DNA of 64,000 bases from ECT2AJA-110-A sp035399845. GTDB taxonomy: Bacteria > Planctomycetota > Phycisphaerae > UBA1845 > UTPLA1. The notes beneath the pieces were generated by a model, which was given only the letters and a program-made list of their open reading frames with translations, did not search any database and was not told the origin of the DNA. The stretch spans positions 1 to 64,000 of the forward strand of contig DAOPJV010000012.1 of assembly GCA_035399845.1 (NCBI GenBank), in the 5' to 3' direction. Positions within the stretch are counted from its first letter, which is position 1, and each line of letters opens with the position of its first letter. This document shows positions 18,105 through 26,606 of this stretch, in pieces. The position numbers and the translations under genes are program-made.

Positions 18105-18274
18105 GACGTCATACGCCCCGTGAAATTCTCAGGCCCTGCAACCAATTCGCATTCGATTCGGGTATCGTGCGAACACGCGATTGGAAAATCAACATCGAAG
18201 TTCGAAGAGTTCCGGGCCTCAAACTCAGATCCGCGCCGCGCCCCGGGGCATCAACCACCGCCCCGGGCCCTCAC

Positions 18275-18937
18275 TCATCGATTCCATTGAATGACGTCGG
18301 ACAGCGGCTTCTTCACCAGATCCGGAACAACGCAATCATCCGCCGGGTAGCCGACGGGAACGAGCAGAAACGGCTTCTCGTGCGCCGGACGCCCCAGGAT
18401 ATCCCGAAGAAAATTCATGGGACTGGGCGTGTGGGTCAGCGTCGCGAGACCGAGGGCGTGGCAGGCCATCAGAAAGAAACCGCTGGCGAGCCCGGCGCTT
18501 TCCGTCGGGTAGTAATTGCGCTGCATTCGGCCATCGACGATCTGCGAATCGACCCGGAAGATGACTACCAGATACGGGGCGACTTCCAGGAAGGGCTTCT
18601 CCCAGTTTGTCCCCAACGGCTCCAGCGCGTCCAGCCAGTCAGCCGTCATTCGATTCTCATAGCTCTCTCGCTCTTCCGCCTCCGCCGCCAGTCGAATCTC
18701 GCGTTTCAGCGCCGGGTCGTCCACGACGACAAATCGCCAGGGCTGCCGATTGGCCCCGCTCGGGGCGCTGTGTGCGATGGCGATGGCGGTCTCGATCACT
18801 TCTCGATCCACCTGGCGATTCGAGAAATGTCGGCAGCTTCGGCGCGCGATCATTTCGGCAAACAGGCGTTTCGCCGCCTCGCGGCGCCAGGCGTCATCGC
18901 GAGGCGGCAGTTGGTAAGGTGTCATTGGCGCCGGCAT
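18275..18937 (-). CDS. Nitroreductase-family flavoprotein, IYD-like
   Basis: A 220-aa FMN-binding protein. It has RRSCRHFSNRQVD (FMN phosphate contact), HSAPSGANRQPWRFVVV, and the lid-region segment EERESYENRMTADWLDAL. The latter resembles iodotyrosine-deiodinase-like nitroreductases more than NfsA/NfsB. GLASGFFLMACHALGL and HEKPFLLVPVGYP complete the fold. The start MPAPMTP at 18937 is chosen; the open frame runs to 18994 but would overlap the DUF3052 stop region. The substrate is unknown, possibly a halogenated or nitro-aromatic compound. Confidence 0.92.
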   Translation of the reverse strand: MPAPMTPYQLPPRDDAWRREAAKRLFAEMIARRSCRHFSNRQVDREVIETAIAIAHSAPSGANRQPWRFVVVDDPALKREIRLAAEAEERESYENRMTADWLDALEPLGTNWEKPFLEVAPYLVVIFRVDSQIVDGRMQRNYYPTESAGLASGFFLMACHALGLATLTHTPSPMNFLRDILGRPAHEKPFLLVPVGYPADDCVVPDLVKKPLSDVIQWNR

Positions 18938-18948
18938 GCTCGCTCCCC

Positions 18949-19386
18949 TTATTTTCGGTCCTTCAAACGGACGACGAATCGCAGCCCCGACCACGTCGCG
19001 TCAATCGCACAGACTTTGTTGTCCACGAGGCCCGAATCGAGACCGAACGCACGAACGACGCTGTCTGACAGATCCGTCTCGACGCCCGAGGCCTTCTTGG
19101 GCCAGGCGATCCAAAGTCCGCCGGATATCGACAGGCGACGGCGGGCCTTCTCGAAATTCCGCACCAGATCAGTCCGCTTGCGGCAAAACATGAGGATGAC
19201 GTCGAACGGCCCTTTTGCGCGCAGCCCGCTGACCACGCAGACATCCCTCGGCAGGGCTGATAGGGAGGACTCGAATCCATCCGGCGCCGCCATCAGCGCG
19301 ACGCGATGGTTTTCCTTGATTCCGAGCTTCCGGGGAAGCGGTGATCCGGAATATCCGGCCGTGGCTGGCTCACGCATTTTTGTCAC
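18949..19386 (-). CDS. DUF3052 family protein
   Basis: A 145-aa protein. The segment AGYSGSPLPRKLGIKENHRV is diagnostic of DUF3052, followed by VALMAAPDGF, FDVILMFCRKRTDL and GLWIAWPKKASG. The family resembles a small Rossmann-like fold lacking an evident active site. It sits 11 bp upstream of the nitroreductase gene on the same strand, suggesting co-transcription. The divergent promoter region 19387-19579 separates it from the CoA-transferase gene. Function unknown. Confidence 0.92.
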   Translation of the reverse strand: MTKMREPATAGYSGSPLPRKLGIKENHRVALMAAPDGFESSLSALPRDVCVVSGLRAKGPFDVILMFCRKRTDLVRNFEKARRRLSISGGLWIAWPKKASGVETDLSDSVVRAFGLDSGLVDNKVCAIDATWSGLRFVVRLKDRK

Positions 19387-19579
19387 AATAATCCCTATAT
19401 CGATAATCTACGGGCCTTACCGACGACGCCGATACAACTATCATACACATAGCGTGAAATACGCCGATCACGCGCCCTCCAAAACTGGATATGGGGGCCC
19501 GGAAATCCCGACGCCAACTCCGTCGGGACACGTTCGCGGCGCGGACGGCGGGACTGAGAATCCCAAGGAAATGACTGAG

Positions 19580-21505
19580 ATGAACGACGCCAAGGTAGTA
19601 AACTGGAAGGAACGATACAACGACAAAGTGATGTCGCCCGAACAGGCCGTTCGCCACGTCCGACACGGCCAGCGCGTCTTCATCGGCTCCGGCGCCGGTG
19701 AACCGCAGACGCTCGTCGAGGCACTCAGCGCCCGCGAGGACATCAGCGACACGGAAATCGTTCACATCCTGACGCTGGGTGTCGCCACATACGCCGAACC
19801 GCGCTTCGGCGATCGCTTCCGCCACAACGCCTACTTCATCGGCCCCAACGTGCGCGACGCCGTCAGCGAAGGTCGCGCCGACTACACGCCGATCTTCCTG
19901 TCCGAAATTGCGGATCAGTTCCGAACCGGTCGCGTCGTCATCGACGTCGCCATGATCGAAGTCAGCCCGCCGGACGAGCATGGTTACTGCAGCTTCGGCG
20001 TTTCATGTGACATCGTGAAGCCCGCGGCCGAGACGGCGCGATTTGTCATCGCGGAAGTCAACGAACAGATGCCGCGCGTCCTGGGTGACAACTTCATTCA
20101 CGTGCGCGACGTCAACATTCTCGTGCCGAGCGATCGCCCCGTGCTTGAGGCGATTCAGGGCGAACCCGATGACATCTCGAAGCGCATCGCGCGCCACATC
20201 TCACACCTGATCGAGGATGGCGCGACACTTCAGCTCGGAATCGGCACGATCCCCGACGCCGTGCTGCACAACCTGGACGGCTTCTCCGATCTCGGCATTC
20301 ACACGGAAATGTTCAGCGACGGCGTCATCCCCCTCATCGAAAAAGGCGTCATCACGAACAATCGCAAGACGTTTCATCGCGGCAAGATCATCTCGAGCTT
20401 CGTGCTCGGATCGCGAAAGCTCTACGACTTCATCAACAACAATCCGCTGATCGAGTTCCGACCGACGGAGTACGTCAACGATCCGTTCAACATCGCCCAG
20501 AACGAGAAGATGATCTCGATCAACGCGGCGATCGAAGTCGACCTGACGGGACAGGTCTGTGCGGATTCGCTTGGCAAGATGTTCTACAGCGGAATCGGCG
20601 GCCAGGTGGACTTCACACGCGGCGCCGCCCGCAGCAAGGGCGGCAAGCCGATCATCGCCCTGCCGGCCACGGCGGACAAGGGCTCGATCAGCCGCATCGT
20701 CCCCTACCTCAAGCAGGGCGCCGGCGTTGTCACCAGCCGCGGCGACGTTCACTACGTCGTCACGGAACACGGCGTCGCCTATCTGCACGGCAAGAACATT
20801 CGTGAGCGCGCCCTCGCGCTGATCCAGATCGCCGATCCGAAGTTCCGCCCCTGGCTCCTCGCCGAAGCGAAGTCTCGAAAGATGATCTATCGCGACCAGA
20901 TCGAGCTGCCGATCCGCATGCCGATCTATCCGGAGCAGTACGAAGAGGTCTTCACGCTGCGAAACGGAAACACGGCGTTCCTGCGGCCCCTGCGCCTGAC
21001 GGATGAGCCGTTGCTGCGTGACATGTTCTACAAGCTCTCCGACGAATCCGTGCACTATCGCTTCTTCCGCATGATCAAGTCGATGCCGCACGAGAAGCTG
21101 CAGGAGATGCTCCACGTGGACTACGAGGCCGACATGGTCCTCGTCGTTATGACGGACCGCGACGAATCGGCGGAGATGGTCGGTATCGCCCACTACAGCC
21201 GCAACCCGCGGGACAACTTCGCCGACGCGGCCTTCCTCGTGCGGGACGACTTCCAGAACCAGGGCATCGGCACGCTTCTGATGAACCGACTGGTGGACGC
21301 CGCCCGCGAGAACCGCATCGCCGGCTTCACGGCGGACGTCCTGATCGACAATCAGGGCATGCTCAAGATCTTCCACAAGTGCGGTTTCCCCGTGGAAAGC
21401 GAGATGGAAGACGGCGTGTACGCCCTGAAGATTCCGTTCACGAAAAACCGCAAGCGCGTCGACGCAACGCCGGCCGCCACGGGCGAGCCCGTCGCCACGG
21501 CGTGA
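19580..21505 (+). CDS. Acetyl-CoA hydrolase/CoA-transferase fused to GNAT acetyltransferase
   Basis: A 641-aa fusion. Residues 1-~440 are a class I CoA-transferase/acetyl-CoA hydrolase: MSPEQAVRHVRHGQRVFIGS, the active-site Glu in GIHTEMFSDG, and the CoA-site GIGGQVDF. Residues ~460-620 are a GNAT domain (LRNGNTAFLRPLRLTDE, then QNQGIGTLLMNRL for acetyl-CoA). This fusion is known in several deep-branching bacteria and may couple acetyl-CoA/acetate flux to protein acetylation, which is inferred. AAGGA lies 10 nt before the ATG at 19580; the alternative ATG at 19571 is only 1 nt from it. The open frame extends back to 18167 but covers other genes. Confidence 0.9.
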   Translation: MNDAKVVNWKERYNDKVMSPEQAVRHVRHGQRVFIGSGAGEPQTLVEALSAREDISDTEIVHILTLGVATYAEPRFGDRFRHNAYFIGPNVRDAVSEGRADYTPIFLSEIADQFRTGRVVIDVAMIEVSPPDEHGYCSFGVSCDIVKPAAETARFVIAEVNEQMPRVLGDNFIHVRDVNILVPSDRPVLEAIQGEPDDISKRIARHISHLIEDGATLQLGIGTIPDAVLHNLDGFSDLGIHTEMFSDGVIPLIEKGVITNNRKTFHRGKIISSFVLGSRKLYDFINNNPLIEFRPTEYVNDPFNIAQNEKMISINAAIEVDLTGQVCADSLGKMFYSGIGGQVDFTRGAARSKGGKPIIALPATADKGSISRIVPYLKQGAGVVTSRGDVHYVVTEHGVAYLHGKNIRERALALIQIADPKFRPWLLAEAKSRKMIYRDQIELPIRMPIYPEQYEEVFTLRNGNTAFLRPLRLTDEPLLRDMFYKLSDESVHYRFFRMIKSMPHEKLQEMLHVDYEADMVLVVMTDRDESAEMVGIAHYSRNPRDNFADAAFLVRDDFQNQGIGTLLMNRLVDAARENRIAGFTADVLIDNQGMLKIFHKCGFPVESEMEDGVYALKIPFTKNRKRVDATPAATGEPVATA

Positions 21506-21524
21506 CGAATCGATCGAATCGCGC

Positions 21525-22088
21525 TCAATGCGCTTCCGTCAGTTCCTCAGGCGCTGGCGCTCGCTGCGCGGCGAAGAGTTCATCCAGGGTGAACACTGTT
21601 CCGCATTCCGGACAGCGCGCTTCACGCAGCCCGGCCAGGTTGTAGCCACACGTCGAACACAGGACGAACTCGGCGCCTCGATCCCGAATCCTCGCCGCCC
21701 GCTCCGCCGGCGTCTCGCGCCAGTTCACGATCGTGAGGAGGACGAAGACGATCGGAAAGAGGATGCCGCCGAAGATGGTCGCCGGTTCCAGCGGAACATT
21801 CGCGAATTCCTTCAGACTGTACACACCGACAAACGCCGCGAAGGCGCCGAGACCGACGGCGGTCAGCGTCTGTCGAACGCGCCGGACGGTCCATCGGACA
21901 CTCGAACGCCAGATCAGAATCCAGTACGTAACGATGAAGAGATTCGTGGCCACCCACGACAGCAGGATCCCGTTGAAATCCGGCCGCCCTCCCGTCGCCA
22001 CGTCGATGCAGAGCCCCGTGATCAGGACGACGAGGGCGAGCGGCGCCCCGAGCATGGCCAGCAGGAGTCGTGCGATGATATGCGTCAT
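21525..22088 (-). CDS. Membrane protein with C-terminal CGYNL zinc ribbon
   Basis: A 187-aa protein. Four hydrophobic helices occupy residues ~5-120, followed by a charged stretch (RETPAERAARIRDRG). The Cys4 ribbon is at the C-terminus (C144, C147, C159, C162; CSTCGYNLAGL then ARCPECG). It has the same ribbon as the trio at 1449-4562 but in inverted order, membrane first. That makes it useful evidence that the ribbon is a movable module. It ends with an Ala/Pro/Glu-rich tail. It converges on the CoA-transferase gene across a 19-bp gap. Function unknown. Confidence 0.8.
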   Translation of the reverse strand: MTHIIARLLLAMLGAPLALVVLITGLCIDVATGGRPDFNGILLSWVATNLFIVTYWILIWRSSVRWTVRRVRQTLTAVGLGAFAAFVGVYSLKEFANVPLEPATIFGGILFPIVFVLLTIVNWRETPAERAARIRDRGAEFVLCSTCGYNLAGLREARCPECGTVFTLDELFAAQRAPAPEELTEAH

Positions 22089-22216
22089 TCAGTTCGCCGC
22101 CTGTCGGGTTGTGACACGTTGTCGATCACGATCATGACTCTACGCGCAATTCGTTACGGCGGTTCGATCGGCGGGCGCCCGGCCTTCACACGACGATCCT
22201 ACGGCGTGGGCCCGCC

Positions 22217-22627
22217 ATGTCGACAGCGTCGCCCGCCTGCACGATGATGGCGTGGATGTTTGCCGTACTCTCCGTCTGGATCGCCCTCGGGGCCTTCATC
22301 ACGTCGATCGTCGTCATCCTGCTTCCCAGCGAGGGCGCCGAACCCGTCGTCACGTTGCTGCCGTATACGATCGCCCTGTCGGCCACGCTGGCCGCGGGCG
22401 TTCTCTGGCGGCTGCGGACCCGACCGGACGAGGAACCCGGCGTATCGGGACAGCGGCTTCAGGCTGTCGCGTCGCTGTTCATCAACTCGATGACATTCGC
22501 CATCCTGCTCTTTTCGCTGCTCGATCCGTGGTACGCGCTCGCGGCGATGTTGATCGAATACGGGTTTCTCTACGTCTGCTGGCTGCTGTACACGCGAATC
22601 GTGATGCGGAAGCCAGGCGAATCCTGA
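22217..22627 (+). CDS. Small four-helix membrane protein
   Basis: A 136-aa protein with four hydrophobic helices (MMAWMFAVLSVWIALGAF, VTLLPYTIALSATLAAGVLW, LFINSMTFAILLFSLL and ALAAMLIEYGFLYVCWLLYT). The interior loop between helices 2 and 3 is RTRPDEEPGVSGQR. I do not recognise a family. It lies upstream of the ThiS gene on the same strand, 85 bp away, and a functional link to thiamine synthesis is not supported by sequence. The frame and hydrophobic periodicity support coding. Confidence 0.6.
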   Translation: MSTASPACTMMAWMFAVLSVWIALGAFITSIVVILLPSEGAEPVVTLLPYTIALSATLAAGVLWRLRTRPDEEPGVSGQRLQAVASLFINSMTFAILLFSLLDPWYALAAMLIEYGFLYVCWLLYTRIVMRKPGES

Positions 22628-22712
22628 TGCCGTATAATGCCCCGCCGCACCAATGGGGGCGATGGCGCCCCCGTGCGGACGTGGACCACCTGCCGGGAGG
22701 CGACGCCGAAAC

Positions 22713-22919
22713 GTGGAATCGATTGAGATCGTTGTGAACGGCGACAATGTGTCGATCGCGGCCCCCGCGACAGTGGCGGCGCTCGTCGACGTGCGCAAAC
22801 CGCGTCCGCCGTTCGCCGTCGAAGTGAACAAGCAATTGGTGCGTTTCAGAGAATATGACGCGACGCCCCTGGCAAACGGCGATCAGATTGAAATCGTCAC
22901 GCTTGTGGGCGGTGGTTGA
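22713..22919 (+). CDS. thiS: Sulfur carrier protein ThiS
   Basis: A 68-aa protein from a GTG start. It has the ubiquitin-like fold pattern (IEIVVNGDNV, ALVDVRKPRPPFAVEVNKQL, NGDQIEIVTLVGGG) and the terminal Gly-Gly that is adenylated by ThiF and thiocarboxylated before ThiG uses it. GGGAGG lies about 12 nt upstream of the GTG at 22713. The frame also opens at 22653, but that adds 20 residues with no ThiS similarity. ThiG follows 241 bp later. The thiocarboxylate donor genes (thiF, iscS) are not in the window. Confidence 0.92.
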   Translation: MESIEIVVNGDNVSIAAPATVAALVDVRKPRPPFAVEVNKQLVRFREYDATPLANGDQIEIVTLVGGG

Positions 22920-22945
22920 TACCGCCGGCGGCTTCGCGACGAAAC

Positions 22946-22997
22946 ATGCCGACGTTGGGCGTCGGCACGCCACGAGGCCGACGATGTCCGTCGGCGT
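22946..22997. repeat. Two adjacent palindromes between thiS and thiG
   Basis: Two palindromes of similar sequence occupy the thiS-thiG gap. The first is CATGCCGACG (22946-22955) with CGTCGGCACG (22961-22970) and one mismatch. The second is GCCGACG with CGTCGGC around an ATGTC loop (about 22979-22997). A perfect relative of the first occurs at 29349-29373. These could act as a transcriptional or mRNA-stability element. No TPP riboswitch core was recognised here. Confidence 0.6.
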
Positions 22998-23160
22998 GCA
23001 ACATCCATGTCCCTGAATGGGACACACAAGCCAGCCTGGTGTCAGCGAAGATCGCCTGAGCGGTCGAGCGCAACCCCGGGAATCAGCCGCCATGCAAACC
23101 CAAGCCCTGAAAGGGCGTTAACCGGCTCACGAGCAAACTGAAGCAGAGAACGAGACAACC

Positions 23161-23970
23161 ATGGATCCGCAACCCATCAAGATCGGCGAACTGACCTTCC
23201 GCTCCCGCCTCTTTGTCGGCACGGGCAAGTACGCGACGTTTGAACAGATGCGTGAGTGCCTTGAGGCGAGCCGCTGCGAAGTCGTGACAGTCGCCGTGCG
23301 GCGCGAACGACTCATCGACGCGCAGAATCGCAACCTGCTCGACTACATCGACACGGATCGCTACACGATCCTGCCGAACACGGCCGGCTGCTTCAACGCG
23401 GACGACGCCATTCGCGTCGCGCGACTCGGCCGCGATATTCTCGAGCAGCTCAACAACCCCGGCGCCGCCTGGGTCAAGCTCGAGGTGCTGCACGACACAA
23501 AGACGCTGCTGCCCGATCCCGTCGCAACCCTGGAGGCGACGAAGGAACTCGTGAAGGATGGCTTCCGCGTGCTCGTCTATTCGAGCGACGATCCGGCGAT
23601 GGCGTGCCGACTGAAGGAGGCCGGCGCCGCGAGCGTCATGCCCGCCGGCAGCCCGATCGGCTCGGGCCTCGGCGTCCTGAACGGCAACAGCATCTCGATC
23701 ATCCTGGAAATGCTGAAGGACGGCGATCCGGATTACCCCGTCATCGTCGACGCCGGCGTCGGCACGGCAAGCGACGTGGCAATCGCCATGGAACTCGGCG
23801 CCGACGGTGTCCTGCTGAACACGGGCATCGCCCACGCGAAGGATCCGGTCGCGATGGCGCGGGCCATGGCGCACGCGCTGGATGCGGGGTATCTCTCGTT
23901 CCGCGCCGGCCGAATCCCGAAGAAGCGCTACGCCACGGCGAGTTCGCCGGTTGATGGAACGATTGGATAG
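23161..23970 (+). CDS. thiG: Thiazole synthase ThiG
   Basis: A 269-aa TIM-barrel enzyme that makes the thiazole phosphate moiety of thiamine from DXP, ThiS thiocarboxylate and dehydroglycine. Diagnostic segments are IGELTFRSRLFVGTGKY, VTVAVRR, LPNTAGCFNADDAIRVA and the Schiff-base lysine Lys106 in WVKLEVL. The phosphate sites are MPAGSPIGSGLG and VDAGVGTASDVAIAMELGAD. The length is normal and all key residues are present. It follows thiS on the same strand. Confidence 0.97.
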   Translation: MDPQPIKIGELTFRSRLFVGTGKYATFEQMRECLEASRCEVVTVAVRRERLIDAQNRNLLDYIDTDRYTILPNTAGCFNADDAIRVARLGRDILEQLNNPGAAWVKLEVLHDTKTLLPDPVATLEATKELVKDGFRVLVYSSDDPAMACRLKEAGAASVMPAGSPIGSGLGVLNGNSISIILEMLKDGDPDYPVIVDAGVGTASDVAIAMELGADGVLLNTGIAHAKDPVAMARAMAHALDAGYLSFRAGRIPKKRYATASSPVDGTIG

Positions 23971-24076
23971 TCTCGAGTGGCGAGTTGTGAGTCCTGAGTG
24001 ATGAGTCCTGAGTCCTGAGAGCCGCCGCTGGCGCCGGATTGACATTCGGTTCGTTTGACATGCGTGCGAGGCGCCG

Positions 24077-24255
24077 GCGCACTGCCGCCCCGCTTCGGGG
24101 GCGGGCTTTGACCTTTCGCCTCATGTCCCCGGGTTGCGCTCCGATCGCCTTGCGATCTTCGCTCCACCCGGGGCTACAGACTTTGGGCCCCTGAACGGGG
24201 CCAAGGCGAATCCACATCGAATTCAGGTCGAATTCGCCCCTGGCCGGGGCCTTGG
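24077..24255. repeat. REP-like repeats, left flank of transposase relic
   Basis: This lies within the gene-free stretch 23971-24334. The block has a palindrome of GCCGCCCC/GGGGGCGG arms (24077-24104). It then has a segment containing CTTGCGATCTTCGCTCCACCC (about 24149-24169) and GCCCCTG...GGGGCC arms (to 24202), and a final GCCCCTGGCCGGGGCC palindrome (about 24236-24251). The first two modules recur at 24991-25018 and 25051-25103 on the other side of the transposase relic. A short run of GAGTCCTGAGT repeats lies at about 23985-24018. Confidence 0.75.
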
Positions 24256-24334
24256 TCGGATATGGCACTCCATGACGCAATGACCGTTGAACAGCCTTGC
24301 CAACGCAATCACGATGCTCGCGGGAGGTTCGACG

Positions 24335-24799
24335 ATGCCTCATACCTATTCACAGATTCTGATCCACGTCGTCTTTGCCACCAAGGACCGGGCGCCGCTG
24401 ATCGACCTGGCGTTTGAAAATCGGCTTCACGAATACATCGGCGGCATCATCCGCAATGAGAAAGGCGTCCTCTGCGCCGCCGGCGGCATGCCCGATCACA
24501 TTCATCTGCTGATTCGATGGCGAACGGACCGCTCAATCGCCGACCTGATGCGCAACGTCAAGGCGAGTTCATCCAAGTGGATCCACGACGAGTTTCGCGA
24601 GCTGGCGGCGTTCGCATGGCAGGAGGGGTACGGCGTCTTCAGCGTCAGCAAGTCGGCCGAGGCCGATGTCAGGGCGTAAATCAATCATCAGAAGGAACAT
24701 CATCGCACACGTTCGTTTCGGGAGGAATTTATCGCATTCCTCAAGGCGCACGAGATACCATTCAACGAGCGGTATGTGTTCCATGAGCGACGGATGTGA
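24335..24799 (+). pseudogene. IS200/IS605-like Y1 transposase, interrupted by an in-frame stop
   Basis: The HUH motif DHIHLLI, the N-terminus PHTYSQILIHVVFATKDR and WIHDEFRELAAFAWQEGY identify a Y1 single-strand transposase. Frame 24335 reads to a TAA at 24677-24679 (codon 115), giving 114 aa. The same frame continues INHQKEHHRTRSF...FNERYVFHE to a TGA at 24797. In Y1 transposases the nucleophile is the Tyr of a V-x2-x-Y-I-x2-Q helix, and here DVRA-stop-INHQ puts TAA exactly there. A TAC or TAT to TAA change would explain it. It is flanked on both sides by REP-like repeats. A sequencing error is possible. Confidence 0.85.
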
Positions 24800-24841
24800 C
24801 GAGGCAAGGTCCGCATTCACGCCTCGGAAGGAGACGTTCCT

Positions 24842-25103
24842 GCATCGCAATCAGCCCCCGGCTGGGGGCGATCGTTCGTAGCCCCGTGTGAAGCGCAGAC
24901 CGCGACCGCGGTCAAAGCGCAACGCGGGGTAATCGGCGGTGTTGATACGCAATTAGCCCCCGGATGGGGGCGTTAGTTCGTAACACACAAGCGCACTGCC
25001 GCCCCGCTTCGGGGGCGGCGTGTTTTGATAACACTCTAATCTGCGATCGCTTCGCGATCTTCGCTCCACCCGTGGCTACAGACTTTGGCCCCTGGCCGGG
25101 GCC
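24842..25103. repeat. REP-like repeats, right flank of transposase relic
   Basis: This fills most of the gene-free stretch 24800-25325. Two direct copies of a module with AGCCCCCGG and GGGGGCG arms lie at 24842-24880 and 24944-24982. Two modules shared with the left flank follow: the GCCGCCCC/GGGGGCGG palindrome at 24991-25018, and the ATCTTCGCTCCACCC plus GCCCCTGGCCGGGGCC block at 25051-25103. The rest, to 25325, contains no credible gene. Confidence 0.75.
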
Positions 25104-25325
25104 TTGATCTCACTTCTTCTTTGCCTCCAGCCCTACCCTTCGATGGGTCTGGAATCTGCTCCAGAAGGTCCCCGGGGCGTCAGCGACTTCCGCATAGGTC
25201 GGTTGCCAGCCATTGCGACGCTTGTGCGCTTCCATCCCGTCTTTGCGTTTGCCGGCGCCGGACTCCATTCCGGCGTCGAACTCGTCACCATGGCCGGGAC
25301 CTGCGCATGCAACATACCGCCGACG

Positions 25326-26471
25326 TCACGGACACACACTTCCCGCCAGAAGCTCGATCACGAACAACTGCGTATCGAGACCATTGACGACGCCATCGCC
25401 GTTCATGTCACCCGGGCATGTCGAAGTCGCCTCGTCGCCCTGGTACTCGTAGGCGCCGATGTCCAGGAACCGCAGTTCGCCCAGGCCCGTATCAGCGGTC
25501 CGCGCATCGTCGACGATCCGATCGCGACCGGCGAGATCGACGAAGGTCCCGACATTGTCCGCGTGGCTGATCAGGCTTGCCGCGTCGATGCCGGGGGAAC
25601 CCGCCGCCAGTCGATAGTCCCGCGCGTCGGCGTCAACGAAGATTGCGTCGCCATCGACATTGCCGCCCGTTGCGCCGAGATAGACGCAGCGCAACAGGCC
25701 CACCTGACCACCGGGGACGACGGCGAACCCCTCCGAAAGAATGCTGTTTGTGCCGCCGAGGTATCCCGTCGCATCAATGGCGACGGCGCCGACGATTGTG
25801 CAGCCAAGCATGTAGAGCGTCCCCTGGTTTTCGACGGAGATCGCGTCGCTCCCGTGCTGTATCAAGGCGCCCGTCAGGCTCGCCTCCGAGCTGGCGCCGG
25901 AAATGAGGATTGCCGCCCCGTTCACGCCATCGTTATCCAGCACGCGGCATTCGCGCAGTCGAATCTTGGCGCCATTCCGCACGTGAACCGCCCGCGCCCC
26001 GTCGAAGCCCACGATCCCCCGATTGCCCGTCAGCGTGACGCGGCGAAGCGTCAGGCGAACGTCGCCGCTCATGAATACGGCCCCGCCGGTCCCTCCCGAC
26101 GACGCGCCGCGCACATCGTTCCGGATGGTCAGGTCCTGGATAATCGTCTCGAATCCCTGCTGAGAATCGATGAGTTCGAAGACGCCCTTCGCCGACGACC
26201 CGCCGGTCCCGTCGATGAACGTCGCGCCCTGTCCGCCGCCACGGATCGTCACGTTGACGCCGACCGGAATCCTCAGGTTGTCCTCGTAAAGGACGCCGGG
26301 ACCGATCTGGATGAGATTGCCGTTCGTCGCCTGATCGAGCGCATCCTGGAGCGTCGCGTGCGTCGTTCCCTGCGAGTAATTCGAGATCGTCTGAGCGTTC
26401 GCTGCCGCCGCCGCCATGACCACCATCGCTGACGCGATGATCCGATTGATTGCATTCTGTTGCCGGTCCAT
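25326..26471 (-). CDS. Exported parallel beta-helix protein with dockerin-like C-terminus
   Basis: A 381-aa protein with signal peptide 1-26 (ASAMVVMAAAAANAQ, cleavage after NAQ). Residues ~50-320 have repeated beta-helix coils, such as NVTIRGGGQGATF, IIQDLTIRNDV and LTLRRVTLTGN, like right-handed pectate-lyase-type folds. The C-terminus CPGDMNGDGVVNGLD is a dockerin-like Ca-binding loop, enclosed by Cys and typical of planctomycete secreted proteins. AGGA precedes the ATG at 26471. An open frame on the opposite strand (25104-26432) is a shadow. The substrate is unknown; a surface or extracellular polysaccharide role is plausible. Confidence 0.9.
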   Translation of the reverse strand: MDRQQNAINRIIASAMVVMAAAAANAQTISNYSQGTTHATLQDALDQATNGNLIQIGPGVLYEDNLRIPVGVNVTIRGGGQGATFIDGTGGSSAKGVFELIDSQQGFETIIQDLTIRNDVRGASSGGTGGAVFMSGDVRLTLRRVTLTGNRGIVGFDGARAVHVRNGAKIRLRECRVLDNDGVNGAAILISGASSEASLTGALIQHGSDAISVENQGTLYMLGCTIVGAVAIDATGYLGGTNSILSEGFAVVPGGQVGLLRCVYLGATGGNVDGDAIFVDADARDYRLAAGSPGIDAASLISHADNVGTFVDLAGRDRIVDDARTADTGLGELRFLDIGAYEYQGDEATSTCPGDMNGDGVVNGLDTQLFVIELLAGSVCP

Positions 26472-26606
26472 GTGTGTGAATCCTCGTCTTCGCGTCCTCA
26501 GCCCGGGATCGCGCCGCCCCGCTGGCGCCGCATCCCGAGGAAGTCCGTGCGACATTCCCGAGCGGGATACACACTGGATTCGTCGAATTGCGGAAATCTC
26601 ACCGCT

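Noticed and set aside
19417..19444. A sigma-70 promoter with TTACCG and TATCAT 16 nt apart
   Set aside because: Only 3 of 6 and 4 of 6 bases match the consensus and the spacing is short. It could be chance in a 193-bp gap, so no feature was entered.
18167..19570. An N-terminal extension of about 470 residues to the CoA-transferase/GNAT protein
   Set aside because: It overlaps two minus-strand genes (nitroreductase and DUF3052) and has no family similarity. The good ribosome site before 19580 supports a shorter protein.
22920..23160. A possible TPP riboswitch between thiS and thiG
   Set aside because: The CUGAGA and GAUAAUGCCAGCGUAGG-type conserved segments are not present. The region instead has two palindromes.
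25104..26432. A 442-codon frame on the plus strand
   Set aside because: It lies antisense to the beta-helix gene, has repetitive charged composition, no family-like motif and no ribosome site. The minus-strand gene has a signal peptide and dockerin-like end.
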